From: Megascapheus bottae
Taxonomy: Eukaryota; Chordata; Mammalia; Rodentia; Geomyidae
DNA length: 64,000 nucleotides
Reading direction: 5' to 3'
Assembly: GCA_024803745.1 (NCBI GenBank)
Contig: JANJXV010000004.1
Location: 42,403,358 to 42,467,357, forward strand
In this document: in pieces, positions 36,587 to 47,985 of the stretch
Position numbering within the stretch: the first letter of the stretch is position 1
Layout: each line of letters starts with the position of its first letter
Program-made: the position numbers and the translations under genes
Notes under the pieces: generated by a model
Databases searched by the model: none
What the model saw: the letters and a program-made list of their open reading frames with translations, nothing else
What the model was told of the DNA's origin: nothing

Positions 36587-36601
36587 AAGAGCAAGTAATT
36601 T

Positions 36602-37204
36602 AGGTCTTACTTTTCATGTGTGACCAAATAAATATGTAGGTAGCATACTAACTAGACAGGTCAACAGAAGTTTAGGAGGAAAAGTGATGCCAATGTCTTT
36701 TCTATGCTTTGGCAAAATGTGTACCTGAAAATGTTGAGACCGCTCATTAATTTACATGATAATTGACAATCTTTCTAAAGAACAGACATTTATTACCTTC
36801 AAACAAAGACTTATGGAAGAATAACTGTTCTTTTTTTAATTTAGGAAAAAATATGTGGACATTAATAAAAAGGGAAACTGAGTATTGAGCAAGTTGTCAA
36901 ACTGGGCACACACATTTCATATTGAACAGAAGACATGGAGGAAACCTCATTAACGATAATGACTTGTTATGCTTGCCTGAGCCAAGATGTGAGAATATGG
37001 TACATTTAAAACTCAAAATCCACAGCAGGCCATGACATCTCTGGGTAACCTAAACTATCAAAACTAGGACCCACCACAATCTATTCCTACTCTAAAAGAG
37101 AGAAAAAAATGATACCTAGAAAAATATGCTTCTGAAGAGAATTTGGAATTGTTTCATTGGTATCCACAGCTTTACTTACAAAAAAGAAATTCTGAACCAA
37201 AGAA
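36602..37204. other. Unique AT-rich stretch, nothing recognised
   Basis: No repeat or coding signal seen. Confidence 0.5.
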
Positions 37205-37385
37205 ACATCGACTTCATGGTTTCCCTCATTTGTAACAATTAGTATATGTCTAGGATAGTCTTAGCAGAGGATTGCATTAACCATATTACCATATGGGATA
37301 AGGCTAACTGAAATGAATTCCAAGATATGGAAACAACAGATTTTTCTTTGTGGTTGTTGTTTTTAGTGTACTATGTGAAGTGTAT
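37205..37385 (+). mobile_element. Older L1 3' UTR fragment
   Basis: ttcatggtttccctcatttg followed by ttagcagaggattgcattaa, ataaggctaactgaaatgaa and gtttttagtgtactatgtga tracks the end of ORF2 and 3' UTR of the younger L1s with many substitutions. It stops at the following microsatellite. Confidence 0.75.
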
Positions 37386-37554
37386 GTGAGTATATGTGTA
37401 TATCTATATGTGTGTGTATATATGTACTTGTGTGTGTATATATGGTTGTACATGTGTGTATATGTATGCATGTGTGTATATATGTGTATCTATATGTGTG
37501 CATATATGTATGTTTTTATATATGTATATGTGTATGTATGTATGTATCTGTCTG

Positions 37555-37601
<47 letters not shown>

Positions 37602-37612
37602 GTCTATCTTCC
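37386..37612. repeat. TG/TA-alternating then (TATC)n microsatellite
   Basis: A 160-bp mix of gtgtgtata / tatgta units leads into about 13 TCTA units (37555-37610). Three overlapping frames rich in Y, C, V and M come from the tract and are not genes. It sits at the 3' side of the old L1 fragment. Confidence 0.95.
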
Positions 37613-38270
37613 AGGCTGAGTAAAATTTGAGACAGGTGAATCTGTACTTATTTAACATTACGTTTGCATTTCTGACTTTTATAAAGTGTCTCGCGTGTTG
37701 CCTGTAAACTTTTCAATTTGAATTCCTTGGTAAGGCTCTATTCATCATTTGAACAGCAAATGTAGCAGTCTTGTAATGGTTTTTCAAAGACTGTTATTAT
37801 GCTGTCTTTGTATCAGAGCCACATATGTCTTTCCTTTGATTATTATTTCTTTCTCTGTGTAATTTGGATATGTTTCCAATCTGAATGTTTCCCTCAAGTT
37901 CATGATGTTTTCTTGGCTCTCATTCCATCTGAACTCTGGAGCAATGTCAAGTGCTTTTCCCCAATTCTTCTTTCTTCCTTGTTCTCCACATAAACAAGCT
38001 GTGCTGGACCATTTCCCAAATATTCCCCTCAAATCCCCTCTCTCCATTACCCTCATCCAAACTGTCATTATGTAGTTTGGATTCTTGCACTCCTTTACAC
38101 CCTTCCTGTTTCGCTCTTCCATCCTCAAAGCCTGTCTTTTTAAGCAACTTGATGCATGCAGCTCTTGAAGTGGAACACACATCTTCATCCCGGCATTTAA
38201 ACCTTCAACTATCTTCAACTCCCACTTAGAAATCCTTTTGCAGTACCTTAACCTTTTCTTCTCCCTCCAA
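37613..38270. other. Non-repetitive stretch, nothing clearly recognised
   Basis: Frames of 144 codons (37784-38218 minus) and 92 codons (plus) overlap antisense and carry no domain. Some pyrimidine-rich words may be further L2 sequence, but not clearly. Confidence 0.4.
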
Positions 38271-38696
38271 CCCTATCTAAAGTCATTTCCCATTAAACTG
38301 TGTACATGGATATCAGCTCTGTCTGGACTTAACCTAGCTTTGTAAAGGTAGAATATTTTTTAACCCACTAACTTGTCAAGGCAGGTCAATCGTCTTTAGT
38401 CTCCAGCTCAAGCATCATCTTTTCAGTGAACATTTTTACATCCAAGAACCTAGCCCCCAAACATTGCCAAGCTTGAATTCTTTTATTTAGATTCTTTTTT
38501 AAAATTGTAATAGAAGATTACAACCAAGCTTGAATTCTAACAGACTACATTTTACTGTTTTTTTTTCCACCTGCGTTTCTTGTTTATTTCACATAAACAT
38601 TAGGCCTATCAGAACAACACTTTCACCTCTGGCTCTCCACTTTACCTGTGGTTGTAGCCCATGGAAGATAAGAAATATTTGTTGACTAAATGAAAA
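38271..38696 (+). mobile_element. L2 LINE 3' tail, interrupted by a tiny L1
   Basis: tctccagctcaagcatcatc, tttcacctctggctctccac, then gaagataagaaatatttgtt and gactaaatgaa follow the L2 3' end pattern (aaatatttgttgaatgaa). The element is split at 38482-38523 by a short insertion with its own TSD. Confidence 0.6.
38467..38538 (-). mobile_element. 42-bp ultra-truncated L1 tail with perfect 15-bp TSD
   Basis: ccaagcttgaattct occurs at 38467-38481 and 38524-38538. The 42 bp between read as T/A-rich followed by aaaattgtaatagaagatta, the complement of the last bases of the local L1 3' UTR (compare 57336-57375: attgtgattaatagaagggtt). Only the tail and about 20 bp of UTR were copied. Confidence 0.75.
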
Positions 38697-39049
38697 GATG
38701 TCAAAGATGAACCTATTCTTCATTTTTGCATCTTTTCCCATATTTATCTACCTCACACCAGTGGCTATGCTGAGATCTCTAACATTACTTTAACTTGATT
38801 AAAGACATACCAGCATGCTTTAAAATGTAGTACAGGGTAAAAATTGTACACATTTCAGGGCTAAATTAGGCACACAATTTTGAATGCTTAATATATGCCT
38901 AGCATATGGTAAGGAGACAGTATTTGCTTCCTATGTATTTTATGTCCAATATTTCTATGGCAAATTCTCAGCATATGCAGTAGATCTAACATGACTATCT
39001 ACTGGAAGTGTAGTAGATCTGGAAAGGAGGTCATTGGGTTGGTATTATT
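38697..39049. other. Unique stretch, nothing recognised
   Basis: No repeat or coding signal identified. Confidence 0.5.
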
Positions 39050-39118
39050 TGGTTTGGTGACCTTAGAGAAGATTTTTCTCTCCATAAAATGAGGGAGCTC
39101 AAATCATACACATTATTC
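39050..39118 (+). mobile_element. MIR-like fragment
   Basis: ggtgaccttagagaagattt and ctccataaaatgagggagct resemble the MIR core ('tgaccttgggcaagtt', 'cataaaatgagg'). It is the sequence immediately upstream of the large L1. Confidence 0.45.
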
Positions 39119-39138
39119 AATCATAAAAGTACTACAGA

Positions 39139-40855
39139 AGGGGGATCGGGGGAAGATGGCGGCGGTTCAGTGTGAGTCATTCTGAGCTCCCTCCAAGATA
39201 CAAGTTCTGGCAGCGTAGGGGGCAGTTCTTTACCAAACATTAATTCTAAGTAAGCTTTAGCAACACAGAGATCTCAGTCAGAGAGGAAAAAGTCAGAGTA
39301 CCGGCGCGAAAAGACAGCATGGAGCCCTGCCAGGCGTGGAGACAAAGCTCTTCTGAATCTGAGCAGCAGCGCTTCACGGTGCCACAGACCCCACTGGCTG
39401 CAGGCAGAGCCACACAGAGCCTGCACGAGCCCAGAGCCGACACCCGGCCGTGCACGGACCTGCCAGCTTCACGGAACCGGAGAATCCAGCAATTTGTGAG
39501 TACCTCCGAGGAGAAGTTTCCACTTCTGCTCACAGAACAGCATTGGGAGGGAGCCCCTACCCCTCCAGCTGAGAGCAGCTTGACTGCTGGCAAAGACCCA
39601 GCCAAAGCAATTGGAGGTGGTGCTGGAAGCGCCATCATTCTAACAGGCAAAGGATTTCCCAGAGATCCCTTAGCCGGAAATCCAGCCATAGAGCTGCTGA
39701 AGTCTGTCCTCAGTGCCTGCCATAGACCTGGTAAACAAAGCCACCCGTGGATCTTTCAGCTTTGTTTTTACCAATCAAGCAATATGATCTGAAACACCAC
39801 AAAGCCAAATCACAAAGGAAAAATACTTTGTGAAATGTTTGGATTCTGAATTTAGTGGAGACACGTTTCCTATCCTGCCACCTCCCCCCCCCCAAAAAAA
39901 AACAACTGGAGAATACCCTTTTTGTTTTGTTTTGTTGTTCTTCTACCCTTTTCATTTGCATTTTTAGGTATTCTTATTTTCTCTCTGCCATTTTACCTAC
40001 ACCTTTTTTTTATGTTCTGATTCATTCTTTTTTTTTTCTCCTCTCTTTTCCCGCATTCCTTCTGTCACTGTAGTAATTCCTAGAAACACAGTGACAGCTA
40101 TGGGTACAGTCTGAATAAAAATGATATCTATATTGATACAGTCACCTGCTTTGAATCTCCTGGTTATCAACCCTAGTATCTCTTGGGTAAGAACTCACAA
40201 TAGTGAGGAATCTCCCTTTGCAATCTCCCCTCGCCTTTTTTTTGTTTGGTGTGTTTTGTTTTGTAGTTGTTTTGTTTCTTTTTCCTTTCTAAAATTTTTA
40301 TTATTGAAATCTCCCATATTTACCTCCCTCTTTTCTCTACATATTCCTATTTTCATAAGTTTTATCTAAGTTCTTCTAAAGTTTGAAGTCAAATATTCTA
40401 CCTGTCTACCACCTTAGGTCAGGTATCCTTACACTATACCTTTTCTTCATTACTATAATAATCTTACACTCTTGCATCATTCTTTTCTTACCTCACCTGT
40501 TGTCTTTCATCTTATTTTTCTGTCTCTGGTCCCCTGTTCATCCATCAACTCTTATAATACATGGATCTACATTTGATGGTTGTTGAGCAATGCTGTGTAT
40601 TTAGGTGTTCAATTATACTCTAGGTCCAGAGGGACTTAAATACAATAGAGATTGTATTGAGGGGCTTATTGCTTTTGTCATAAATTGGTAATCTGTTGTT
40701 GTATTATATTTGTATGTAAGTGCACAAAAAGAAAGAGAGAGTGATATTACCAATCTAAAAGTATGAACATATTGTCACCCAACTAAAAAGGTCTAGGCTG
40801 GTTACATCTGAAAATTTATAATCTTGTTTAGTATTAATATTGCTCCCATTTTCAA
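39139..40855 (+). promoter_or_regulatory. L1 5' UTR with internal promoter, YY1-like site
   Basis: The start carries gggggaagatggcggcgg at about 39149-39166; AAGATGGCGG matches the YY1 site that positions L1 transcription in other mammals. The first about 700 bp is CpG-containing and GC-richer than the surroundings; the remainder is T-rich (39900-40600). Both strands are open in the GC-rich part (39319-39792 plus, 157 codons; 39246-39689 minus, 147 codons), with no domain I recognise. Confidence 0.75.
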
Positions 40856-42000
40856 ATGGGCAGAACAAGAAATTCAAGAAAAATGTCAAATCAAGGAATA
40901 GCATCTCCCACACAATATAAACAGGCAATGGAGCAGTCAGTGGAAAATCCAGAGGAGAATCTTCCAAGTGCTATACAAATGCAATTGATAAACTTCATTA
41001 ATGAAAAATGTGAAAACATAAAGAAAGAGATAAGGGAGGAAGCTATAGCTAAACAAGAGGAAATCATAAGCAGGGTGATATGTAAAAAGGGGGAAGTCAT
41101 TAAGGAGGTAATAATAAAGTTTTTCAAAGAAAAATGGACAAATTCATAGAATACACAAACAAAAAGGTGACTGAACTCCAACAAATATCCAAAGAGAATA
41201 AAGCTGCTGAGCTAACCACTCAAATGGAAATCAAGGAGCTAAAGAAATCCATACATGATCTAAAACAAGAGATGCAAGGCATCAAAAATGAGCAATTAGA
41301 AGCAAGGAAGATGAAGAATAAAGCAGATAGTTTTGATAGCAGGTTAGACAATGCAGAAGAGAGAATTTCTGGGGTTGAAGATAATTTAGTTGTTATAGAG
41401 ATAGAACCAAAAATGAGTCAAACCAAATCTAGGAAATATGAGAGATCGCTTCAGGAGATCCAAGATACAATTAGGAAGCCTAATTTAAGGCTAATTGGTA
41501 TTGAAGAGGGGCTGGAGAAAGAGGTCAATGGTATTGGAAATATACTTCAGGGAATCATCTCAGAGAACTTCCCAAATATCCAGAAGAGGAGTCCCATCCA
41601 GATACAAGAAGCTTTTAGAACCCCAAACAGACCTGACCAGAAAAGGACATCCCACCGCTATATTATAATCCGAACTGGATCAATAGAGACCAAAGAAAGG
41701 ATCCTAAAAGCAGCCAGGGAGAAGAGGACAATCATTTACAAAGGCAAACCAATCCAAATAACCCCAGATTTCTCAGCAGAGACCATGCAAGCAAGAAGAG
41801 ATTGGAAGGATATATGTCATGCCCTGAAGTCAAATAACTACCAACCAAGAATACTGTACCTAGCTAAGCTCTCATACATAACTGAGGGAACAATAAAAAC
41901 ATTCCATTGCAGGGAAAAGCTGCAACATTGTGTAGCAAGCAAACCAACATTACAGAAAATTCTCAAAGATGTTCCACACAGAAAACCAACACAAATGTAA
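40856..42000 (+). pseudogene. L1 ORF1 (RNA-binding chaperone), one frameshift
   Basis: Two overlapping frames (40856-41149 and 41134-42000) together cover about 380 residues, the usual ORF1 size range. N-terminus: MGRTRNSRKM basic start, then a long heptad-rich coiled coil (EKCENIKKEIREEA through MKNKADSFDSRLDNAEERI) for trimerisation. Next is the RNA-recognition domain starting at NLRLIGIEEG, then the C-terminal domain (YIIIRTGSIETKERIL, YQPRILYLAKLSY). The frame shifts near 41125-41133 in an A-run (aaagaaaaatgg), consistent with loss of one base. In active L1s this protein coats L1 RNA and assists target-primed reverse transcription. Confidence 0.9.
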
Positions 42001-42088
42001 TACAGAGAAAGACATGGCATCTTAAACTCATAACATATAAGTACCACAAAAACTATCAAGACATAGGCCCTAATGAAAGCTTATAAAA

Positions 42089-45000
42089 ATGGCAGGAACT
42101 AATAAATATTTCTCAATCTTGACCCTCAATATCAATGGACTTAACTCTCCAATTAAATGACATAGATTGTCTAGTTGGATCAAAAAGCAAGAACCATCCT
42201 TCTGGTGTCATCAAGAGACACATCTTACACAAAAAACCAAACATCTTTTGAAAGTGAGAGGTTGGAATAACTCTATCAAGCTAACAGCCCCCCATAATCA
42301 GGCTAGAGTTGCCATCCTCATATCAGATAAAATAAACTTCAAACTAAAATTAGTGAGAAAAGACAAAGACGGTTACTACATATTAATAAAGGGATTTCTC
42401 CTCCAGGAGGAGATAACCATCTTAATCCTGGAGCCCCGAACTTCATCAAGCAAACTTTACTTTCAATGAAACCATTCATATATTGAAACACACTGATTGT
42501 TGGTGACTTTAACACACTACTCTCACCTATGGACAGATCAACCAGGCAAAAACTCAACAGAGAAACCTTAGAATTGAACAACTGTATAGACCAACTAGAT
42601 CTAATAGACATATGCAGATTATTCCGCCCAGCAACAATATAATATACAATTTTTTCAGCAACTCATGGAACTTTTTTCAAAATAGACCACATCTTAGGCC
42701 ATAAAACAAACCTGGACAGATTCAGTAACACTGAAATTATTCCCTGCACTCTCTCAGACCACAAGGGCATCAAATTGGAACTGATCACCCATCTCCGCCA
42801 ACGAAAACTCTGTAACTCATGAAGATTGAACAACACAATGTTGAATCACCAATGGGTCATTCAGGAGATCAGAACAGAAATCCAACATTTTATGAAATTT
42901 AACAAAAAGGAGCACACAAAATACCAACTCCTTTGGGACATGGCAAAGGCAGTACTAAGAGGAAAATTTATAGCTCTGAGTGCCTACAATAACAAATTGG
43001 AAAGATCACAAACCAACAATTTAATGTCACACCTTAAGCCCCTGGAAAAAGAACAAGAAACCAACCCTAACCGAATAGAAGAAAGCAAATTATTAAAATC
43101 AAAGCAGAATTAAATGAATTGGAGTCCAAAAAAACTATAGAAAGAATAAAAAAAGGAGTTGGTTCTTTGAAAAAATTAACAAAATTGACAGTCCCTTAGC
43201 AAATCTTACCAAAAAAAGAAGGGAGCATACGGAAATGAACAAAATCACAGACAAAAATAGTAATAAAAAGACAGAAATTACCAAGATCCAGAACATCATG
43301 AGGGAATACTTCTCAAAACTTTATGCCAACAAATTTGAGAATCTAGAAGAAATGGATGAATTTCTAGCCAATATTAACATACCCACACTGAACCAAGAAA
43401 AACTAACCCAACTAAACAGGCCTGTTTCAAGCACTGAAATAGAAATGGCAATAAGAGAACTTCCACCTAAGGAGAGCCCAGGGCCAGATGGATTCACAGC
43501 TGAATTCTATAAGGTCTTCAAAGCAGAGCTCACACCAATAATCCTCAAGCTCTTCAACGAAATTGAAAATGAAGGCTCTTTACCAAACTCATTCTATGAA
43601 ACCAGTATAACCTCTATGCCAACAGTGAGAGGAAAGAGGCAACAATCAGGAAAGCAACTCCTTTTACAATAGCCTCAAAGAAAATAAAGTACCTAGGAAT
43701 TACCTTAACTAAGAATGTAAAGGACGTTTTTGATGAAAACTTTAAAACCCTGAAAAAGGAAATTAAAGCAAAACTGAGGAAATGGAAAAACCTCCCATGC
43801 TCCTGGATTGGAAGAATAAATATCGTGAAAATTACAATCTTGCCAAGGGCTGACTACAAATTCAACGCAATACCCATCAATATCCCAATGTCATTCTTTA
43901 AAGAAATAGAAGAGACAATCCAAAATTTCATATGGAATAATAAAAGACCCTGTAAAGCAAAAACAATTCTTAGCAGAAAGAACAGCGCAGAAGGAATTTC
44001 AATACCAAAGTTTAGGCTCTATTACAGAGCTATAATTATCAAAACAGCTTGGTACTGGCACAAGAACAGGCCTGAAGACCAATGGAATATAACTGAGGAC
44101 CCAGATATTAAACCACAGACCTATGGCCACCTAATCTTTGACAAGGGAGCCAAAAAAAAGATAGAATGGAAGAAAGACAGCCCCTTCAACAAGTGGTGCT
44201 GGCAAAACTGGTTAAGCACATGCAGAAAACTAAAGTTGGATCCTTCTTTGTCCCCCTGTACTAGAATTAACTCCAAATGGATCAAATACCTCGATGTAAA
44301 AGCCGACACACTGAAAACTTTACAAGAAGGAATAGGAGATACACTAGGCCTCCTTGGCTCAAGTCAAAACTTTCTTAATAAGGACCAAGAAACACAACAA
44401 ATCAGAGAAAGGCTGGATAAATGGGACTTCATTACACTGTAGAACTTCTGTATGGCAAAGGACATAGCTAGTAAATTAATTAGGAAGCCTACAAAATGGG
44501 AGAAGATCTTCACTAGCCATACAATGGGCAAAGGTCTCATATCTAAAATATATCACAGCTCAAAAAATTGAATCACTCCAAAACTAATCTCCAAAGTAAC
44601 AACCATCCCATTAAAAGATGGGCCAAAACTTAAAGAGAGTCTTCTCTGAAGAAGAAATAAAAATGGCCTGCAGATACATGAAGAAATGCTCAACATCTCT
44701 GGTCATAAAAGAAATACAAATCAAAACAACTCTGAGATTCCACCTCACTCCTGTTAGAATGGTCAGGATCAAGAAAACTAATAACAACAGATGTTGGAGG
44801 GGATGTGGCCAGGAGGGATCACTACTACACTGTTGGTGGGTGTGCAAACTCATTCAACCACTCTGGAAAGCAGTATGGCAGTTCCTCAAAAGACTAAACA
44901 TAGAGCTCTCCTATGACCCAACAGTTCCACTACTTGGCATTTACCCAAGTGTTCAGCAACAAGGACATAATAAATCCACTAGCACAACAATGTTCATTGC

Positions 45001-45235
45001 AGCACTATTTACCACAGCAAAGATATGGAATCAACCTCGATGTCCCTCAGTTGATGAGTGGATCAACAAGATGTGGTATTTGTACACAATGGAATTCTAT
45101 GCTGCTGTCAGAAAGAACAACATTGCCCCATTTTTTAGGAAATGGGAAGACTTAGAAAAAGTCATATTATGTGAAGTAAGCCAGACTCGAAGGAAGATAG
45201 GCTCAATGGTTTCCCTCATTTGTCCTAATCAGTAG
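42089..45235 (+). pseudogene. L1 ORF2 (endonuclease/RT), RT core deleted, multiply broken
   Basis: The ATG at 42089 gives LTLNINGLNSPIK, then a TGA at codon 24 (42158-42160). Endonuclease remnants follow (QETHL, VAILISDKINF), then further stops between 42470 and 42830. The pre-RT part is legible at 43235-43620 (SPGPDGFTAEFYK). At 43621 the sequence jumps from the motif 0 region to the segment after the catalytic FADD (KKIKYLGITLTKNVKD), out of frame. The thumb and C-terminal parts (43621-45235) include [18 protein letters not shown] and YLYTMEFYAAVRKNNIAPF. Length is 3147 bp against about 3.8 kb expected and about 3806 bp for the copy at 58.9-62.7 kb. Confidence 0.92.
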
Positions 45236-45679
45236 GAACCTTGGGCTCTACTAGCAGAGATTTGCAATAGAGGAAAACCTAGATAGATAAGGCCATACAG
45301 TATGATGATAAATGAAAGGACCTCTAAGATATTGAAACAAAGGTCATATAATGAGTGATTGTTGTCCCTAATGTACTATGTTACCTCTCATCTCTTTTGC
45401 TGTCCCTTGGTGATCTCATATTGTTACAGTGTCTCACTTTGTTATCTGATATATTGGATATATTTGTATTTGATTATTTGAAATTGGATAGGGAAGGGGG
45501 GGGAAAACAAGATGAGTGGTGAGATTGGGGGGGGTGGGAAATTGGGACCAAGACATGAGAAAGGGTGTCAATGTATGTGAATTAATGCACCTTCTATCTG
45601 GTGAATATAATGTAACCCTTCTATTAATTACAACAAAAATATATGAAAAAAAGAAAATAAGGACCTCATTAAAAAAAAT
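45236..45679 (+). other. L1 3' UTR with G-rich tract and A-rich tail
   Basis: Same UTR type as at 36.2 kb. It contains a G-rich polypurine run at about 45488-45540, aatgcaccttctatctggtg, then an irregular A-rich tail ending at the TSD. Confidence 0.92.
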
Positions 45680-45689
45680 GTACTACAGA

Positions 45690-45884
45690 CTCCTACTTTT
45701 GGTAATATTCTAAATCAGAGACTCCTATGAAAAGCCATAACCAGGGTGTACTTTGTTTCTGTCTTTCCTTTGTTTCCTTTTTCTTAAGCAAAAATCCCAG
45801 AAGTTGTGTCCCCTCACCATGGTCTCTCTTTTGTGAACATCTCTTATGGGTCTTACTTCAGTTCAGCCATCCCGTCTGACGTGT
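45690..45884. other. Unique stretch flanking the L1
   Basis: Short region with nothing recognised; the first bases are the downstream flank of the L1 target site. Confidence 0.5.
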
Positions 45885-46105
45885 GTGCTCTACATTTGTG
45901 CATTCAGCCAACCACAACACACAATGGCTGGAAAATATTGTTTCTTTTCATGGTCCCTTAAACAATAAGGAAAACACTCATTTATGTAGCATATATCATG
46001 CATTAGGTTTCATAGATAATGTAGAGCAAGTAAACAGGAGCATATGTATAGTTTGCATGCAAATAATACAATATTTTATGCAAGGGCTGGAGCATCTATA
46101 GAGGT
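45885..46105. mobile_element. MER2-like TcMar-Tigger DNA transposon remnant
   Basis: Words in order: cattcagccaaccacaacac, ggaaaatattgtttcttttc, cccttaaacaataaggaaaa, catttatgtagcatatatca, cattaggtttcatagataat, atgcaaataatacaatattt, gggctggagcatctatagag. These track the interior of MER2-type MITEs ('attccctaaacaata', 'acatagcatttacattgtattagg', 'tatgcaaatactac'). The terminal inverted repeats are eroded and there is no coding capacity. Orientation is not assigned. Confidence 0.7.
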
Positions 46106-46410
46106 ATACACAGGTCATGAAGCCAGTCCTTCAAGATGAGGGATGGCTTTTTCACTTTTCCATTAGCTAAGATACTTTATGCATTCAATATTATTGTTTA
46201 TAAATGTCTACCTTAACTTCTACAAATTACATTTGGGAGGTGCATATTTGTTATACATCTATGTTTTGTACCCATGTCATGGTTTTCTTTATTTTTGACA
46301 CTAAAGCCATTTATTATACAGTGAAGACAATATAAGACATTTGAACCACAGAATCAAACTCTCTTCAAGAAAAAATATTTTGTTATTACATTATACACAT
46401 TCAAATACAA

Positions 46411-46411
<1 letters not shown>
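46106..46411. other. Unique AT-rich stretch, nothing recognised
   Basis: No repeat or coding signal seen. Confidence 0.5.

Positions 46412-46447
<36 letters not shown>
46412..46447. repeat. (CA)n microsatellite
   Basis: 18 uninterrupted CA units in otherwise unique sequence. Confidence 0.97.
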
Positions 46448-46448
<1 letters not shown>

Positions 46449-47985
46449 CATCCAAATACTTTCTGGCAGAAGTTCTTACTAAAATACATTGTGACATTTT
46501 ATCCAAAGAGTGGGTTTAAAAGCTGTTATGCATTATAGTGATTCAATACACTTTATTTCTTTGCTACAGATTAGACACACATATGAAAATTCTCTGGGCA
46601 CTCAAAGAATTGTCTGTCCAACACTGAAATATTCTTACCTATACAACAAATCAGAGTAGCTCAATATTATATGTCATTTAACAAAAATCTCCTCACATAA
46701 ATTTTAAAGAACCTTTCTGATTCTTAATTCTCTTTTTACACTTTCATTTGATGTTTATATTACCTTAAACTTCCACACAACATGGTATTTCATGGACCAA
46801 TCTGGTAACACTTCGATTGTGTTGGAAATGCATATACCATGTGAGGTTTTCAATCAGTTCTTTTTCATTGGCTTCACTCTTACTCCTCTTCATTGGAATA
46901 TTGAATGAATTGTGGAAATTGCAAAGAGCAGGTTTCTAGTAACTGTTCTTACACAGAATGATATTGCAGGTATTTTTCCCCAAAATGTGTTTAATAAGTT
47001 TCAGAATATTTATGTCACTACTTCAGTAGCCATGGGATTGGTAAAAAAATGAGAAAACATATTTCTCATGATAATGTTTTCATATAAAACAAATATGCAT
47101 AATAATATCTGTACATGCAACCCAAGAAGCATGGCTCTAGAAACTCTATATGTTCCTATATCCTCATATTAAATGCCTTATGCTAAGGAAGCTTGATCTT
47201 ATGACTTAGAACAGTTCTCACTTTGAAATTTTTTAATATAGTTGACACAGACAACCACTGAAAATTCTGTAGTTCAAGTAAACTTAAAATAAATTTTGAG
47301 AAAAATAGAGCCTTTTATTTTTAATGTAAAAGAGCATTCACTGTTAACTAAATTGACTGAGCTTCTGTATATTTGGTTATCTTGAGGCAGGTGTATATGC
47401 ATATTGAATATTACTTATCATCTTCTTTTGCCCCTGACCTTAATGCTTTTCTTATGATGAGTTGAAACTGTGACTAATACATTACCATTGCTATACTATT
47501 ATTTTTAATGTAATTCAGAATTCTAATTAAATTTTCCTTTGAAATGTTTTCCTTATACCCTCCAGTTCTATAGAGTTTTTAACTTTTCTTTCATGTAGCT
47601 GAGGAAAGTTTAAGGTAAACATTCCAGCTAGAAGATTTAACATTGTGAATTGTACTTTACTTTTCATTTGCTCATTTTTTTTTCAGTCTTGGTGTCCTGT
47701 TTACAATACCTACACATTTTCCCTTATTACTAGAAGTGTATTTCTCCTCCAGAACCCTGAGTTTTGGCGTGATGGAGCTTAGAATCTCTGAGTGATACTA
47801 TCAGACCGACCTTCTTGACTCTACTCAGTGCATATGCAGTCTCACAACCATGATCCACCTTAGAGACAATTTCTGTGAAATTTTCTCACATCGTCAATGT
47901 AAGTCAGTGATCCTAAAATGTCACAGACTCTAAACTCATGCACAGTTCTGTCAGAGTGAGCCATATTTTCTCCTCACTCCTCCAT
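46448..47985. other. Long AT-rich unique stretch, nothing recognised
   Basis: About 1.5 kb without credible frames, SINEs or L1 structure. Confidence 0.5.

Larger units (their letters stand above)
34575..36601 (+). mobile_element. 5'-inverted (twin-primed) L1, 15-bp TSD
   Basis: Insertion 34590-36586 lies between exact copies of aagagcaagtaattt (34575-34589 and 36587-36601). The first about 680 bp (34590 to about 35271) is inverted and carries the end of ORF1 and start of ORF2 on minus. The rest (about 35272-36586) is plus-strand ORF2 C-terminus and 3' UTR with an A-rich tail. About 2 kb of ORF2 between the two parts is absent. The parts share a short overlap around atggcc at the junction. 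This is the classic twin-priming outcome. No complete ORF remains. Confidence 0.95.
39129..45689 (+). mobile_element. Both-ends-complete 6.5-kb L1 with 10-bp TSD, RT core deleted
   Basis: The insertion 39139-45679 is bounded by gtactacaga at 39129-39138 and 45680-45689. Order: 5' UTR (39139-40855), ORF1 (40856-42000), 88-bp spacer, ORF2 (42089-45235), 3' UTR and A-rich tail (45236-45679). The 5' end starts with a G-rich YY1-type sequence, as in full-length mammalian L1s. ORF2 is about 660 bp short because of an internal deletion at 43621. Multiple stops and frameshifts show it is inactive. Confidence 0.93.

Noticed and set aside
37350..37630. Three overlapping frames rich in Tyr, Cys, Val and Met
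   Set aside because: They come from TG/TA and TATC simple repeats, open in every frame.
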